The notes under the pieces are model-generated. The model did not search any database and was not told where the DNA came from. It was given only the letters and a program-made list of their open reading frames with translations. A program made the position numbers and the translations under genes. This document shows positions 37,673 to 48,195 of a stretch of 64,000 nucleotides of DNA, piece by piece (positions within the stretch are counted from its first letter, which is position 1; every line of letters begins with the position of its first letter). The DNA is from Cellulophaga sp. HaHaR_3_176 (GTDB lineage: Bacteria > Bacteroidota > Bacteroidia > Flavobacteriales > Flavobacteriaceae): contig NZ_CP058990.1 in assembly GCF_019021925.1 (NCBI RefSeq), positions 1,170,001-1,234,000 on the forward strand, written 5' to 3'.

Positions 37673-38524
37673 TTATCCACCCACAACAATTCCACCGTTA
37701 ATATGTAAAATTTGTCCTGTCATATAACTAGAATCTTCTGCAGCCAAATACACATAAGCAGGAGCAACCTCAGAAGGTTGTCCGCATCTACCTAATGGAG
37801 TGTTTTTTCCAAAATCTCCAATATCTGTCATCGTAGCAGGAATTAAAGGTGTCCAAATTGGCCCTGGAGCCACACCGTTTACAAGAATACCTTTTGGAGC
37901 AAGTTGTGCAGATAAAGATCTTGTAAAAGAGGTAATAGCTCCTTTGGTAGAAGCGTAATCAATAAGTTCATTATGTCCTTTGTAACCTGTTATAGACGTT
38001 GTGTTGATTATTCTAGCTCCTTTTCCCATATATTGATATGCTTGTTGCGTCAGATAAATCATAGATAGAATGTTGGTTCTAAAGGTTTTCTCTAAATGCT
38101 CAATAGAAATATCAGAAAATTCTTCTTCTACATATTGTGTAGCAGCATTATTAACTAAAATATCAATTTTTCCATAGGTTTTTATCACAGTCTCTATAAG
38201 ATTTTGGCAGTATGTAAAATCTTTAAGGTCTCCACTAATCTTGATGCAATTTTGACCTTCTTTCTGTATTATAGCGGCTGTTTCTTCAGCATCTTTACGT
38301 TCGTTTAAGTACGCTATCGCAATATCTGCACCTTCTTTGGCATAATGTACCGCTATGGCGCGTCCTATTCCGCTATCGCCACCCGTTATTAAAGCTACTT
38401 TTCCTTTCAGTTTTCCACTTCCTTTATAAGTAGATTTTATAATTTCAGGCTTTTCGTTCATGGCTGATTCCAATCCTGGTCTTCCTATTTCTTGTGCATC
38501 CTTTTGTTTTAAATCTTTACCCAT
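37673..38524 (-). CDS. GSP39-like SDR oxidoreductase
   Basis: 283 residues. An N-terminal extension of about 40 residues (QEIGRPGLESAMNEKPEIIK) is typical of general stress protein 39 and YghA-type SDRs. The core has ALITGGDSGIGRA, NNAATQYV, Ser in NTTSITGYKG and the pair in DYASTKGA. LGRCGQPSEVAPAYVYLAAE precedes the C-terminal GQILHINGG. Such enzymes are induced in stress in many bacteria, which suits the catalase, YqaE and kinase genes nearby. The substrate is unknown. Confidence 0.92.
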   Translation of the reverse strand: MGKDLKQKDAQEIGRPGLESAMNEKPEIIKSTYKGSGKLKGKVALITGGDSGIGRAIAVHYAKEGADIAIAYLNERKDAEETAAIIQKEGQNCIKISGDLKDFTYCQNLIETVIKTYGKIDILVNNAATQYVEEEFSDISIEHLEKTFRTNILSMIYLTQQAYQYMGKGARIINTTSITGYKGHNELIDYASTKGAITSFTRSLSAQLAPKGILVNGVAPGPIWTPLIPATMTDIGDFGKNTPLGRCGQPSEVAPAYVYLAAEDSSYMTGQILHINGGIVVGG

Positions 38525-38707
38525 TTGTCCTAGTTTTAAGTGTTGAATTGTTATGTTGAGTCTTATCCGTATATGTCTGGATAGTTCTTACAAATAAAAA
38601 CTTGTTTATAGAAAATGATTGATGCTAATGCATGAAAAGTTACCCTAATCTCATCTAGAGTAATAAATTATAGGAATAGTTTTTAATTAAATATAGGCGT
38701 GATCCGC

Positions 38708-39154
38708 TTATGTTTTAAGAATAAAGTGCTCTTTCTGAAAATTACATAGAAAATCTGACCAGTTCATACTTAAAATTTTCTGCATACAGTTCTTTAAATC
38801 TTGAAACCTGTTGGGTTTAATTACATAAAGATTGGCACCTTTTTCATAACAGCATTGGATGTCCAAACCACTAGAAGAGGTAGAATACATAGCCACAATA
38901 ACATTTTTCAGCGTTTTATGGCTTCTAATAAGTTCTAAACATTCCGTACCATTCATGACCGGCATATTTAAATCTAAAAATATAATATCGGGGATGATGT
39001 CACTATTGGCGTCAAAGAAGCTTAGTGGTTCTCTACCATTAACAAATTCTCTTAACTCAAAATTTACGTCTAAACTTTCTAGTCCTTCTATAAAGAAAGA
39101 TCTATCATCTTCATCGTCATCAACTAACCATATTATCATTTTTTTGTCTGTCAT
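38708..39154 (-). CDS. Single-domain response regulator (REC only)
   Basis: 148 residues made of one receiver domain: acidic pocket in WLVDDDEDDRSFF, phosphoacceptor Asp61 in IIFLDLNMPVMNG, a Ser/Thr segment in MYSTSSSG, and Lys in YVIKPNRF. There is no output domain, so it probably relays phosphate or binds a partner protein, as in Rcp1-type regulators. The PAS kinases at 27099 and 28840 are orphan kinases and could be its partners. Confidence 0.93.
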   Translation of the reverse strand: MTDKKMIIWLVDDDEDDRSFFIEGLESLDVNFELREFVNGREPLSFFDANSDIIPDIIFLDLNMPVMNGTECLELIRSHKTLKNVIVAMYSTSSSGLDIQCCYEKGANLYVIKPNRFQDLKNCMQKILSMNWSDFLCNFQKEHFILKT

Positions 39155-39415
39155 AGATGCAATGAGATTAATTTAATGTGATTGATAAAATTAAATTATT
39201 TTTCGATTGAGTACCTCAAAAAAATAAAGATTCTCGATCCTTAACTTTAATTTAATAAATAAAAATAATATTAGCACTATTGTACACATGAAAATTGATT
39301 TTATTTAGAGGGGATTATGTGGATTGTTAAGCATATTAGCAAAGATTTCATCGTATTGGGTTAATATATCCGATATAGCTATGGTAGCTTTGTAGAAACA
39401 AAAAAATAATAAATT

Positions 39416-39568
39416 ATGTCATTGATAACAATACTATTAAATATATTTTTACCACCGTTAGCTGTTTTCTTAAAGCACGGTTTGGGAACTACTTTTCTAA
39501 TAAGCGTTGTGTTAACCATCATTGGTTGGTTGCCAGGTGTTATACATGCATTTATAGTGAATAAATAA
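39416..39568 (+). CDS. yqaE: YqaE/PMP3 family membrane peptide
   Basis: A 50-residue peptide, two membrane helices joined by a short loop. MSLITILLNIFLPPLAVFLK holds the PP motif of the family and LTIIGWLPGVIHAFIV the GWxPG motif. The ATG at 39416 gives the intact family length. In yeast and plants PMP3 proteins affect membrane potential under salt stress; bacterial members have a similar stress link. A paralogue lies at 52392-52550. Confidence 0.9.
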   Translation: MSLITILLNIFLPPLAVFLKHGLGTTFLISVVLTIIGWLPGVIHAFIVNK

Positions 39569-39591
39569 AATTTTGAGTTGTTTGGTTGATG

Positions 39592-39622
39592 AACGCCACT
39601 GTGTAAACAGTGGCGTTTTTTA
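39592..39622 (+). terminator. Rho-independent terminator after YqaE-like gene
   Basis: AACGCCACTGT pairs perfectly with ACAGTGGCGTT around GTAA and is followed by TTTT. It starts 24 bases past the stop codon. Confidence 0.9.
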
Positions 39623-39753
39623 TTTTTAAGCATCATAGAATCTTTCAATTGCGTTAATCATTTTTTTTTTTAAGGTAGTTCAAATTCTCACATCTATTTA
39701 GTTTTATCTGTGGTTGAGACCACTATTTGTAACACTTAAAAAAACCTAGCACT

Positions 39754-41883
39754 ATGAATGATAAAAATACGCCTACGGAAAAAGACAAACAATTAGAAAA
39801 TTATAAGGTAGATTATACCGACAAACCTTTAACTACACGGCAAGGTTTAAAAGTTAATGATACCAATAACTCTTTAAAAGCGGGGCCTAGAGGCGCCACT
39901 TTGCTTGAAGATTTTTTGTTGAGAGAGAAAATTCACAATTTTGATCATGAACGTATTCCTGAACGTATTGTACATGCAAGAGGTAGTGCTGCCCACGGTT
40001 ATTTTGAATTATATGAAAGTATTGAAGAATTTTCTAAGGCAGGTATCTTTACCGATACAAAGCGTAAAACACCTGTATTTACACGTTTTTCAACCGTAGC
40101 AGGTTCTAAAGGTTCTACGGATTTAGCACGCGATGTGAGAGGTTTTGCGGTAAAATTTTATACTGAAGAAGGGACTTGGGATTTGGTAGGGAATAACATG
40201 CCTATTTTCTTTATTCAAGACGCCATGAAGTTTCCTGATTTGATTCACTCTGTAAAACCAGAACCTAATAATGAAATACCACAAGCAGCATCTGCTCATG
40301 ACACTTTTTATGATTTTGTATCCTTAACCACAGAAACCCTACACAACCATATTTGGGTGATGAGTGACCGCGGAATTCCACGTAGCTTGCGAATGATGGA
40401 GGGCTTTGGAATACATACCTTTAGGCTGATTAATAAGGAAGGAAAAGCACATTTCGTAAAATTTCATTGGAAGCCAAAATTAGGAGTTCATTCGGTTACT
40501 TGGGATGAAGCCGTAAAAATAAGTGGTGCAGATTCAGATTTTCACAGAAGAGATTTATGGGAAGCTATAGATTCTGGGCAGTTCCCAGAATGGGAACTAG
40601 GACTTCAAATAATTCCTGAAGAAGATGAGCATAAGTTCGATTTTGATTTATTAGATCCTACCAAGCTTATTCCTGAAGAAATGGTACCTGTAAAGATTAT
40701 CGGGCGTATGGTCTTAAATAGAAATCCGGATAACTTTTTTGCAGAAACAGAACAGGTGGCATTTTTACCAGGGAATGTAGTTCCTGGAATAGACTTTACC
40801 AATGATCCTTTATTGCAGGGACGTCTCTTTTCTTATCGTGATACGCAACTATCGCGTTTAGGGAGTCACAATTTTCATCAATTGCCTATTAACAAATCGG
40901 TAGCACCTGTGCACAACAATCAAAGAGATGGACATATGCAAATGGAAATTCCGAAAGGAAATACCGCATATTTTCCAAATTCTTTAGGTGGCGGATGTCC
41001 CTATTTATCCTCGGTAGAAGAAGGCGGATTTGAATCCTACCAAGAACGCATAGATGCGCATAAAATACGCGCCAGAAGTGAAAGCTTCAGTGATCATTTT
41101 TCGCAACCAGCATTGTTTTACCGAAGCTTGGCTTCTTGGGAGAAAAATCATGTGATTGACGCCTATTCTTTTGAGTTAGGGAAATGTACGCATGATCATA
41201 TTAAGTCACGGATGTTATGGATCATAGCTCAGATTGATGAAGCGCTAGCCAGTGAGGTGGCCGATAACCTAGGGATGAAAGTGCCAGATGATATTGAAAG
41301 GCCTATCAACCAAGCTATTGGAGCCAATGCTAATGTAGAGGATCATCAACCTAAAAAGAAAAAAATGTATTTAGAAGAATCTCCTGAATTAAGCCAGGCA
41401 CAGACAAAATTTGATACGATAGCCACACGCCAAATTGCATTTTTGGTTGCTGATGGTTTTCATATGAAAGATTTTGAAGCCATGAAGAAAGCATTAGAAG
41501 CAGAGCATGCTGTCGTAAAGCTTGTTGCGCCACACGGTGGAACGGTATTGTGTGATGAAAAAATGGAGCACAAAGTAGATGCTGCGATAATGACTACGGA
41601 AAGCGTGTTGTTTGATGCCATTTATATTCCAGGCGGTAAAAAGTCTATAGACGCTCTTTTAGCCAAATCAAAATTCACCAAGTTTATCAATGAGGCTTTT
41701 AAACATTGTAAAGCTATCGCGGTGGCTCATGAAGGTGAAACGCTATTGGACGCTACTGCTGTTGTAGATTTTAAGAATGATGCCGCAGTATTTATCAATA
41801 AAGACACTAAAGATTTTATAGCAGCCATTGCAAAGCACCGTAATTGGGAGCGAATGGATGTCGCTGCAGAAATTGCAGTATAA
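39754..41883 (+). CDS. katE: Large-subunit (HPII-type) catalase
   Basis: 709 residues, the length of clade II catalases. The heme-side residues are in [15 protein letters not shown] (distal His) and [29 protein letters not shown] gives the Asn region, and [14 protein letters not shown] carries the heme-ligand Tyr. From about residue 560 a flavodoxin-like DJ-1/GATase domain follows ([32 protein letters not shown]). It breaks hydrogen peroxide into water and oxygen. It sits in a stress neighbourhood and ends in a strong terminator. Confidence 0.96.
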   Translation: MNDKNTPTEKDKQLENYKVDYTDKPLTTRQGLKVNDTNNSLKAGPRGATLLEDFLLREKIHNFDHERIPERIVHARGSAAHGYFELYESIEEFSKAGIFTDTKRKTPVFTRFSTVAGSKGSTDLARDVRGFAVKFYTEEGTWDLVGNNMPIFFIQDAMKFPDLIHSVKPEPNNEIPQAASAHDTFYDFVSLTTETLHNHIWVMSDRGIPRSLRMMEGFGIHTFRLINKEGKAHFVKFHWKPKLGVHSVTWDEAVKISGADSDFHRRDLWEAIDSGQFPEWELGLQIIPEEDEHKFDFDLLDPTKLIPEEMVPVKIIGRMVLNRNPDNFFAETEQVAFLPGNVVPGIDFTNDPLLQGRLFSYRDTQLSRLGSHNFHQLPINKSVAPVHNNQRDGHMQMEIPKGNTAYFPNSLGGGCPYLSSVEEGGFESYQERIDAHKIRARSESFSDHFSQPALFYRSLASWEKNHVIDAYSFELGKCTHDHIKSRMLWIIAQIDEALASEVADNLGMKVPDDIERPINQAIGANANVEDHQPKKKKMYLEESPELSQAQTKFDTIATRQIAFLVADGFHMKDFEAMKKALEAEHAVVKLVAPHGGTVLCDEKMEHKVDAAIMTTESVLFDAIYIPGGKKSIDALLAKSKFTKFINEAFKHCKAIAVAHEGETLLDATAVVDFKNDAAVFINKDTKDFIAAIAKHRNWERMDVAAEIAV

Positions 41884-41893
41884 ATTATTATAT

Positions 41894-41933
41894 AAGCCTA
41901 GAGAAATTTTTTCAAAGTCTCTAGGCTTTTTTT
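41894..41933 (+). terminator. Rho-independent terminator of katE
   Basis: AAGCCTAGAGA pairs perfectly with TCTCTAGGCTT around a 13-base loop, followed by TTTTT. Confidence 0.92.
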
Positions 41934-42140
41934 ATGCTTAAAAATTACTTTCTTCCGCCATTTTTACCACCTCAACTGTTAAAATTAAATTAGCAAAACG
42001 ACACTGTTCACCTGTTTAAATAATAAATATAATGACAGTTTTTGTATAATTAAAAAACCATTTTGCTATAGCACTTCGAGTTACATATTTTATTTAAAAT
42101 TCTATCTTCAGAAAACATAAACTTCTTGCAATTTTTATCG

Positions 42141-42350
42141 TTAAATTTTATAATGCTTACGGAGAATGCTTTTTTCGTCACAATTACTCTCAGTAACCTC
42201 TAAATCACCATTTTCATATAACCTAGAAGAGGTATCAAAACAAGCACTTCCTTTAATATTTTTATTATATGCTTTAATTGCTTTTTTAGTGTCCTTAAAA
42301 ACAAAATAGGCCATAAGGTGTTTTTGTCTATTATTTATAGCAATTACCAT
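42141..42350 (-). CDS. Small hypothetical protein, possibly the tail of the upstream gene
   Basis: 69 residues from ATG (MVIAINNRQKHLMAYFVFKD...). There is no signal or known motif. It is in the same frame as the gene at 42441-42905: only one stop codon (TAA, 42443-42441) separates the end of that gene from about 30 open codons, including TTPTNHKHNTYYL and VYDNSR, that lead into this ATG. It may be an independent gene, or both parts may be one gene broken by a nonsense mutation. Confidence 0.4.
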   Translation of the reverse strand: MVIAINNRQKHLMAYFVFKDTKKAIKAYNKNIKGSACFDTSSRLYENGDLEVTESNCDEKSILRKHYKI

Positions 42351-42440
42351 TCGAGAATTATCATATACATCCTTTGTAAGATAATAGGTATTATGTTTGT
42401 GATTTGTTGGAGTGGTATAATCTAATTTATAACTTTCAAA

Positions 42441-42905
42441 TTATTCTTGTGTTAGCTTTTCGGATTGTGCTATTTCATGTATCAGAAAATCCTCATTTAT
42501 AATTTTTACGCGGCAGGGTACAAATTCATTTTCATAATAATCTAATAATTTAGCTATACGTTCGTGCTCTAGTTTTAATTTTTCATGATCAAAATAATTC
42601 CTAACAATCAATTTAGTTGCATTAGAAAAATAATCTTTATGATCATTCGTGGTTAATACATTTAATTCAACAAGTTCAGTTTGAATTTTCATTTTTAAGA
42701 AATTTTTATTTGCTTCTTCTTTTTTTAACTCTTCCGAATAGTCTTCAATTTTCTGTAGAAAATTTGCAGATTTTTTTTGTAGTTCAATAATATGTTCAGC
42801 TTTTCGAATCTTATTTTCATAGTGATTTGTTGTTACGATAAAACTTATAATTAAGCCCAGTATTAAACTAATGATAACTAAATATATTGATTTGATTTTT
42901 TTCAT
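42441..42905 (-). CDS. Hypothetical membrane-anchored coiled-coil protein
   Basis: 154 residues. One N-terminal membrane helix (YLVIISLILGLIISFIVTT) is followed by a long Glu/Lys-rich coiled coil and a short C-terminal segment with LDYYENEFVPCRVKI. No family is recognised. The frame continues after the stop codon at 42441 without other stops for 30 codons, so the protein may once have been longer. Confidence 0.6.
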   Translation of the reverse strand: MKKIKSIYLVIISLILGLIISFIVTTNHYENKIRKAEHIIELQKKSANFLQKIEDYSEELKKEEANKNFLKMKIQTELVELNVLTTNDHKDYFSNATKLIVRNYFDHEKLKLEHERIAKLLDYYENEFVPCRVKIINEDFLIHEIAQSEKLTQE

Positions 42906-43213
42906 ATTGAGATATGTTTCGTGTTTATTTTGAAATTGGAGATTAAAAACCTTCTTATCAACAGAAAGTTATAATATTTGAAACTAAGTTTTCAAAAAAT
43001 CATCATGTTCTACTAAAGTAAATTTAAAGAGAATCTATAATATTTATAATTATTTTGATTGTTAGCGATACTAAAAAAAAACATAAAAAGTTATAAGATA
43101 AGAAAGTTGATAAAACTAAAAGCATATGTTAATTCATATTAAGATAAAGTGGTTTCAATTTTTTAATAAATACACTAACACAACCTAACAAAGCTTTAAA
43201 ATAATATACATAA
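42906..43213. other. Divergent intergenic region
   Basis: 308 very AT-rich bases between diverging genes. It must carry the promoter of the beta-helix gene. No clear TAnnTTTG element or operator was seen. Confidence 0.4.
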
Positions 43214-45559
43214 ATGAAAAAAATATTTTTTATAATTTTCATATGTTTTTTTTCATTGAATGGATTTTCAAACACAAGTAATAACGAAAACGGAACTAAT
43301 GTATTTGAAGAATATACACTTACCATTATAACGAGTAACGGATCTGTTTTGAAGTTATTAGATAATGAAGAAACCAATCTAATATCATTTGAAGAAGGCG
43401 AAACAGTTAGACTAGTTACACGACCAGCTGTTGGATATAAGTTTTCACATTGGGAAGGAGATGTATCAGGAAATAGACTAATTGCAGATGTTGTAATGAC
43501 AGGGAATAAATCAGTAATTGCTGTTTTTGAAGAATGGGTGCCCGCTACAGGAATACCTATGCCTGAATTCGGAATTTTTGAAACATACCGTATGTATGAT
43601 AATGTTGCAAACCGCAACACTGAATTAATATATAGTCAAAATGCTGAAGGAGGATATTACACACATTATATTGATAATACGGCTCCTAACGCAACAGATT
43701 CTAGTAATAAATATGGTACGGAAGCTAAACCAAGAGTGTCCATGCCTAGTGCCTCAGATATACCAGAAGGCTCTGTGGTAGAATATCACGGTATTACATA
43801 TACAAGAGGGCATACCGTACTTAAGTTAACGGGTACAGAACAGATGCCAATATTTATTCGAGGAGCATCTGTTGATAACCATGTAGAGATAGCATCTAGT
43901 GCTTTTTATTTGAATAGCGAGTATGTTATTATGGAGAATTTGAAATTGAGCGTAACAGTTCGTTCTTATGATGATAAAAAAGCCCACCATGTAGCTATTA
44001 GAAACTTTGAAGCAAAATCGTTATCGGCGGTTTCTTATGATGATGGTACATCTGCTGATAATGTGGTTTTTTATGGCAATTATATTAATCGAGATCAATT
44101 TGACCCAGCAGATGGAGATTTTGAAGAAGCAGATGGTATGGGCGTAAGTATTAATGGTCGTTCAGATAGTGTTTGGATTATTGATAATATTATAACTAGA
44201 GCAGGAGGTGATGCTGTAGGAAATGGACATGCTGCAAATTATACCGCAAAAAACTATTTTGTGGGAAGAAATATAATGTACACGTGTGGAGAAAATGCTG
44301 TAGATATAAAAGAGGTAGATAAAGTTATTGTTTCAGAAAATGTAATGTTTAATTATAAAGGCTGGTCATCAGGTAGTGATGGGGCAGCAGTAGTAATGCA
44401 TTATGGTCCGAATGTTTCGCCTAAAAATGTATGGGTTGTAAATAATGAGATATTTGATTGTAGCTCTACAGGTATTCAAGTTGGTGGCGATCAGGTTTAT
44501 GATGTGTATTTAATTGGAAATTTAATACATGATATTCATAACGAATCTAATACTGCCAAAGGGTATATCTCATGGTCAAGCCAAAAAGTATACATGATCA
44601 ATAATACATTTTATAATGTAGATAATGGTATAAATTCTAGTATTAGTAATCCAAATGCAGCACTATTTGCTACTAATAATATTATTTCAAATGTAAGCGA
44701 AGGTGGGTATCACATGTCTATAGGCGGATCTACTCATATGTCTAACTCTATTTTTGAGAATAACCTTTATTACCAGCCTGATGGAGTTGCCACGTTAAAT
44801 TGGGGGTCAAACTCATATACTGTACCTGAATTTATAGCAAATACAGGTAAAGGAGCAGGGAGTATTGAAGGAAACCCTTTATTTGTAAATCCAGAAGCGA
44901 TTGACTTTTCACTACAATCAAATTCACCTGCTATAGATGCAGGAATAGAACATTCTACGTATCAATTATATGAAAACCTTTATGGAATGAGTATAAAAAA
45001 TGATGCAAATGGAGTAGCAAAACCTAATGGTGATGCTTGGGATATTGGAGCTTATGAATTTAATTTTTTCGATGCCCCTATCGATACTAATAACCCAACA
45101 ATAAATAGAGAAGAATTAAGAGATCTTATAGCTTCATCAAAAGGAAATATTGAGGCAGCAACTCTAGGTAATGCAGAGGGTGAATATACACAAGTTCTTG
45201 TAGATGATGCTAATGCAGCAGTTGCTGATGCCGAAACATCATTAGCGAATGCTACAACTCAAAATGAAATAGACCAAGCAACAATTGACCTTGCTGCGGC
45301 TATGGAATTGTTTGTGCCTAATAGTTCAAATATGGAATTATACCTCTATCCAAATCCTGTGATTGATACATTGGTACTAGAAAATATTTCAGATGTAATC
45401 TACATTTCAATATTTAATGCAACAGGAAGTTTAATTAAAACTGTTTCAAATACAAACAATACAATGAATTTAGATTTATCTAATTTAAGTACAGGTGTTT
45501 ACTACCTTAATTTATATACATCAAACGAAGTAATATCGAAAACAATTCTTAAAAAATAA
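43214..45559 (+). CDS. Secreted beta-helix protein with T9SS sorting domain
   Basis: 781 residues. A Sec signal (MKKIFFIIFICFFSLNGF) is followed by a Bacteroidota/Listeria-type repeat (LTIITSNGSVLKL...GYKFSHWEGDVSGN). A right-handed beta-helix spans roughly 140-560 (FIRGASVDNHVEI, SVWIIDNIITRAGGDAVG, NVWVVNNEIFDCSSTGIQVG, KVYMINNTFYNVDNGI). A FIVAR-like helical segment (ADAETSLANATTQNEID) follows, and a type A sorting domain (LYLYPNPVIDTLVL...YYLNLYTSNE) ends the protein. It should be exported by T9SS and anchored at the surface. Polysaccharide lyase or hydrolase activity is likely but unassigned. Confidence 0.88.
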   Translation: MKKIFFIIFICFFSLNGFSNTSNNENGTNVFEEYTLTIITSNGSVLKLLDNEETNLISFEEGETVRLVTRPAVGYKFSHWEGDVSGNRLIADVVMTGNKSVIAVFEEWVPATGIPMPEFGIFETYRMYDNVANRNTELIYSQNAEGGYYTHYIDNTAPNATDSSNKYGTEAKPRVSMPSASDIPEGSVVEYHGITYTRGHTVLKLTGTEQMPIFIRGASVDNHVEIASSAFYLNSEYVIMENLKLSVTVRSYDDKKAHHVAIRNFEAKSLSAVSYDDGTSADNVVFYGNYINRDQFDPADGDFEEADGMGVSINGRSDSVWIIDNIITRAGGDAVGNGHAANYTAKNYFVGRNIMYTCGENAVDIKEVDKVIVSENVMFNYKGWSSGSDGAAVVMHYGPNVSPKNVWVVNNEIFDCSSTGIQVGGDQVYDVYLIGNLIHDIHNESNTAKGYISWSSQKVYMINNTFYNVDNGINSSISNPNAALFATNNIISNVSEGGYHMSIGGSTHMSNSIFENNLYYQPDGVATLNWGSNSYTVPEFIANTGKGAGSIEGNPLFVNPEAIDFSLQSNSPAIDAGIEHSTYQLYENLYGMSIKNDANGVAKPNGDAWDIGAYEFNFFDAPIDTNNPTINREELRDLIASSKGNIEAATLGNAEGEYTQVLVDDANAAVADAETSLANATTQNEIDQATIDLAAAMELFVPNSSNMELYLYPNPVIDTLVLENISDVIYISIFNATGSLIKTVSNTNNTMNLDLSNLSTGVYYLNLYTSNEVISKTILKK

Positions 45560-45647
45560 CTTTTAATTGGATAGCATAATTAACGTTAGTTATTAAATTT
45601 ATTTTGTTTAAAAATTGTAAATATAATACAGATTAAATGGTAAAAAT

Positions 45648-45977
45648 ATAAGGTGTTTACGCCTTTGATCAAACCAAATTGTTTTTGTACAATAGAAAAC
45701 AAACAGTAAAATTAAACGGAAGCTTTCGAAAATCTCATTTAATAAAAATAAACTCCAAGAGGTAGATTTTACTGACTGTGACTTAAATTTATCTGTTTTT
45801 GATAATTGTGATCTTCAAAATGCAATATTTAAAAATACAAATTTGCAAAATCCAGATTTAAGAAGTTCTTACAACTTTTCAATTGATCTAGAAAATAACC
45901 AAATCAAAGGTGCTAAATTTACTTTAGAAACAATTGTAGGGCTTTTGATAAAATATAATATAGACTCTAACTTTTAA
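45648..45977 (+). pseudogene. Decayed pentapeptide-repeat protein gene
   Basis: The 3' part reads in one frame from 45696 to the TAA at 45975-45977 with LQEVDFTDCDLNLSVFDNCD and LQNAIFKNTNLQNPDLRSSY, then GLLIKYNID near the end. This follows the QnrB/McbG-like pentapeptide family in which every fifth residue is Leu or Phe. Just upstream, a shifted frame continues the pattern as VKLNGSFRKSHLIK, so a frameshift has occurred, and the usual N-terminal half is missing. It lies in a 595-base gap between two beta-helix genes. Confidence 0.75.
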
Positions 45978-46154
45978 ATTTTATGCTATAAATAAGAATA
46001 AAACTAATATAGCCAACAATGTACTAAAAGATAACTTTTACAAATTTTTAAACTTGTGAGTGATGAGCAGATTGATTTTAGATTGAAAAGTTAGTGCTAA
46101 ACTAAAGTTCGTTAAATAGCATAAGTAAATTAACAAGCTCACTTAATTTGTAAT

Positions 46155-47909
46155 TTAGTTTTTAATAAACTTAAAAGTAAGTTCCTTATTTTCAAGGGTA
46201 TTAATTTTCATAAAATATATACCATTTGCCATAGAGGAAACATCAATAGCTGTACCAGAAGTTGTTAAAACTAATTCGCCATTTTGAGCGAAGAACTGGA
46301 TGCTTAAAATAGTCTCTATTTCAATATTTTCTAAATAAACAGATGTTGCACTTGGGTTAGGATATAAAATTATATTTGCTGACTCTTCGTTGTCTTCTTC
46401 ATTTGGAATTGGTTCTGGCTCGGGATCTGGAGTTGGTTCAGGGTCAGGAGTTGGATTGGGGTCTGGGTTAGGTTCAGGGTCTGGGTTAGGTTCTGGGTCT
46501 GGATTATTGCTTTCAGTTCCGTACTCAAATGCACCGATATCAAAAGAAGCGACAACATTTCTTTCAGTATTTCCACTATGTTTAACATACTGGTTAGTCA
46601 CATCATGTGATGGGGTGTGAGCGGTAGGAATTATTGTTCCGTTATCTATTAAAGCAGAGTTATCTTGCAAAGTAAAATCTTGATCTTCAATAGCGTTAAA
46701 TAAAGGATCAGTTCCTGTAAGATTATTTCCCTGATCATTTAATGTGCCTGATGGAGAACTACTATGTGATTTTACCCAATTTTCAACAATCCAATTATGA
46801 TGTAAATTTATAGTGCCAGTATCATCTAACATTGACAATCTTGCGTCAACATTAGTAGTGTAAATAACATTATTAAAAGCTTGCATTGTCTCGTTATTAG
46901 TAGAGAGGCGAACTAAAGTAGTTTTAGAATTTCTTGTAGAAATAACAGTATTGTTATAAAAATACAAATTTCCTTTTCTGTACCTATTTGTAGAACCGCT
47001 GTCACCACCATAGTGTACAATCTGAGAATTTCCGGCGCCATCTGGTTCTATTAAAATATTACCATAAACGTATGTTTTGTTATATGAAGTATCACCATAA
47101 AGTTCAGCATAATCAGAATCTACAAGATCTAACTGTCTATTGCCACTTTCAATCCAATTATACCTTACGACTAAACCTGCTGATCTATCTTTCAAATTAT
47201 TACCTAAAGCCCCATCACGTAAAGCACCAAACCGGTTATACTCGTAGGTAATTCCAAAAGCTTCTGTATATGTATTATGTTCGTATAAACTACCCGATAT
47301 TCCGTTGTCGTAAATATAATTATTAGCTATAAGTATGTCTTTTGTGTCACCATTAAAAGCTCCTATAAATATTCCATTTCCACAATCATGAATGTCACAA
47401 CCTCTAATAATAACATGTGCTGCCTTTTCAATATGTATAGCAGCTGCAGAACTTGTATAAGTTCCTTGATCGCCATTATGATCAGTAAAATTGTAATTAG
47501 GGTGTGCTGATCTAATCTCTAAATTTTCAATAGTAATATAACTTGGTAACCCATCAGAAGGTACACTAGAACCACCAATTTTAATTAAGCTTCTCTCTTT
47601 ATTCCAATAATTTAAATAAGTAGGAGTAATTGCACCATTTCCACTTATAATAGGTTTTTGACCATTAGCGTTACTCACACCAATAACTTTAATTCTATTT
47701 TGTTCTGTTCCCTGAGCATTAATAACCCATTTTTCATAATATGGTGTGCTTTTCCAATGTATATATACGATATCACCAGCTTCAAGATTATCCCAAGGTA
47801 CTTCAGAAATACTTGATAAGGGTTGGTCTGGGCCAACATTGTACTCAGTGGCTTTGGTAATTTTAATAGATAAGAATACTAATAAAATAGTTATGAAGTA
47901 GGTTTTCAT
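46155..47909 (-). CDS. Secreted beta-helix protein with Pro-Asp linker and T9SS sorting domain
   Basis: The start at 47909 gives MKTYFITILLVFLSIKITKA, a Sec signal; a frame extension to 47975 lacks one. A right-handed beta-helix follows (YITIENLEIRSAHPNYNF, HVIIRGCDIHDCGNGIFIG, ILIANNYIYDNGISG, GLVVRYNWIESGNRQLDL). Then comes a linker of P-D-P-E/N repeats (about 30 residues) and a sorting domain (ILYPNPSATSVYLENIEIET, GIYFMKINTLENKEL). Secretion by T9SS is expected. The catalytic type is unknown; it may act on the same class of glycan as the protein at 43214. Confidence 0.87.
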   Translation of the reverse strand: MKTYFITILLVFLSIKITKATEYNVGPDQPLSSISEVPWDNLEAGDIVYIHWKSTPYYEKWVINAQGTEQNRIKVIGVSNANGQKPIISGNGAITPTYLNYWNKERSLIKIGGSSVPSDGLPSYITIENLEIRSAHPNYNFTDHNGDQGTYTSSAAAIHIEKAAHVIIRGCDIHDCGNGIFIGAFNGDTKDILIANNYIYDNGISGSLYEHNTYTEAFGITYEYNRFGALRDGALGNNLKDRSAGLVVRYNWIESGNRQLDLVDSDYAELYGDTSYNKTYVYGNILIEPDGAGNSQIVHYGGDSGSTNRYRKGNLYFYNNTVISTRNSKTTLVRLSTNNETMQAFNNVIYTTNVDARLSMLDDTGTINLHHNWIVENWVKSHSSSPSGTLNDQGNNLTGTDPLFNAIEDQDFTLQDNSALIDNGTIIPTAHTPSHDVTNQYVKHSGNTERNVVASFDIGAFEYGTESNNPDPEPNPDPEPNPDPNPTPDPEPTPDPEPEPIPNEEDNEESANIILYPNPSATSVYLENIEIETILSIQFFAQNGELVLTTSGTAIDVSSMANGIYFMKINTLENKELTFKFIKN

Positions 47910-48195
47910 AGAGTTTTGGTTGGTTGTAATTATTTCAGTGTATTCTGTATTGGTATGTATATGCTTATATAACAACCGAATTGATTAAATTATTGTACTA
48001 TAAATTTATTTAGAAATTTAACTTTGATGTGTTTAGGTAATCTTTTCAAGTTTTATAAAATAAAGTCTATTAATTAAAAGAAAACTTGACTCCAAAAAAA
48101 CGAATAAACACTATTATTAACTCATTTGCATTCATTTTTATTCGTTATTTTTTTCAATAAATAAATTTAGCTACTTTGGTATTTTATCGAAGCAT

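Noticed and set aside
46440..46502. CRISPR-like short repeats
   Set aside because: The repetition encodes the Pro-Asp/Asn linker of the beta-helix protein; there are no unique spacers and no cas genes.
46390..46620. Gly/Ser-repeat peptide on the + strand
   Set aside because: It is the antisense shadow of the Pro-Asp repeat linker in the minus-strand T9SS protein.
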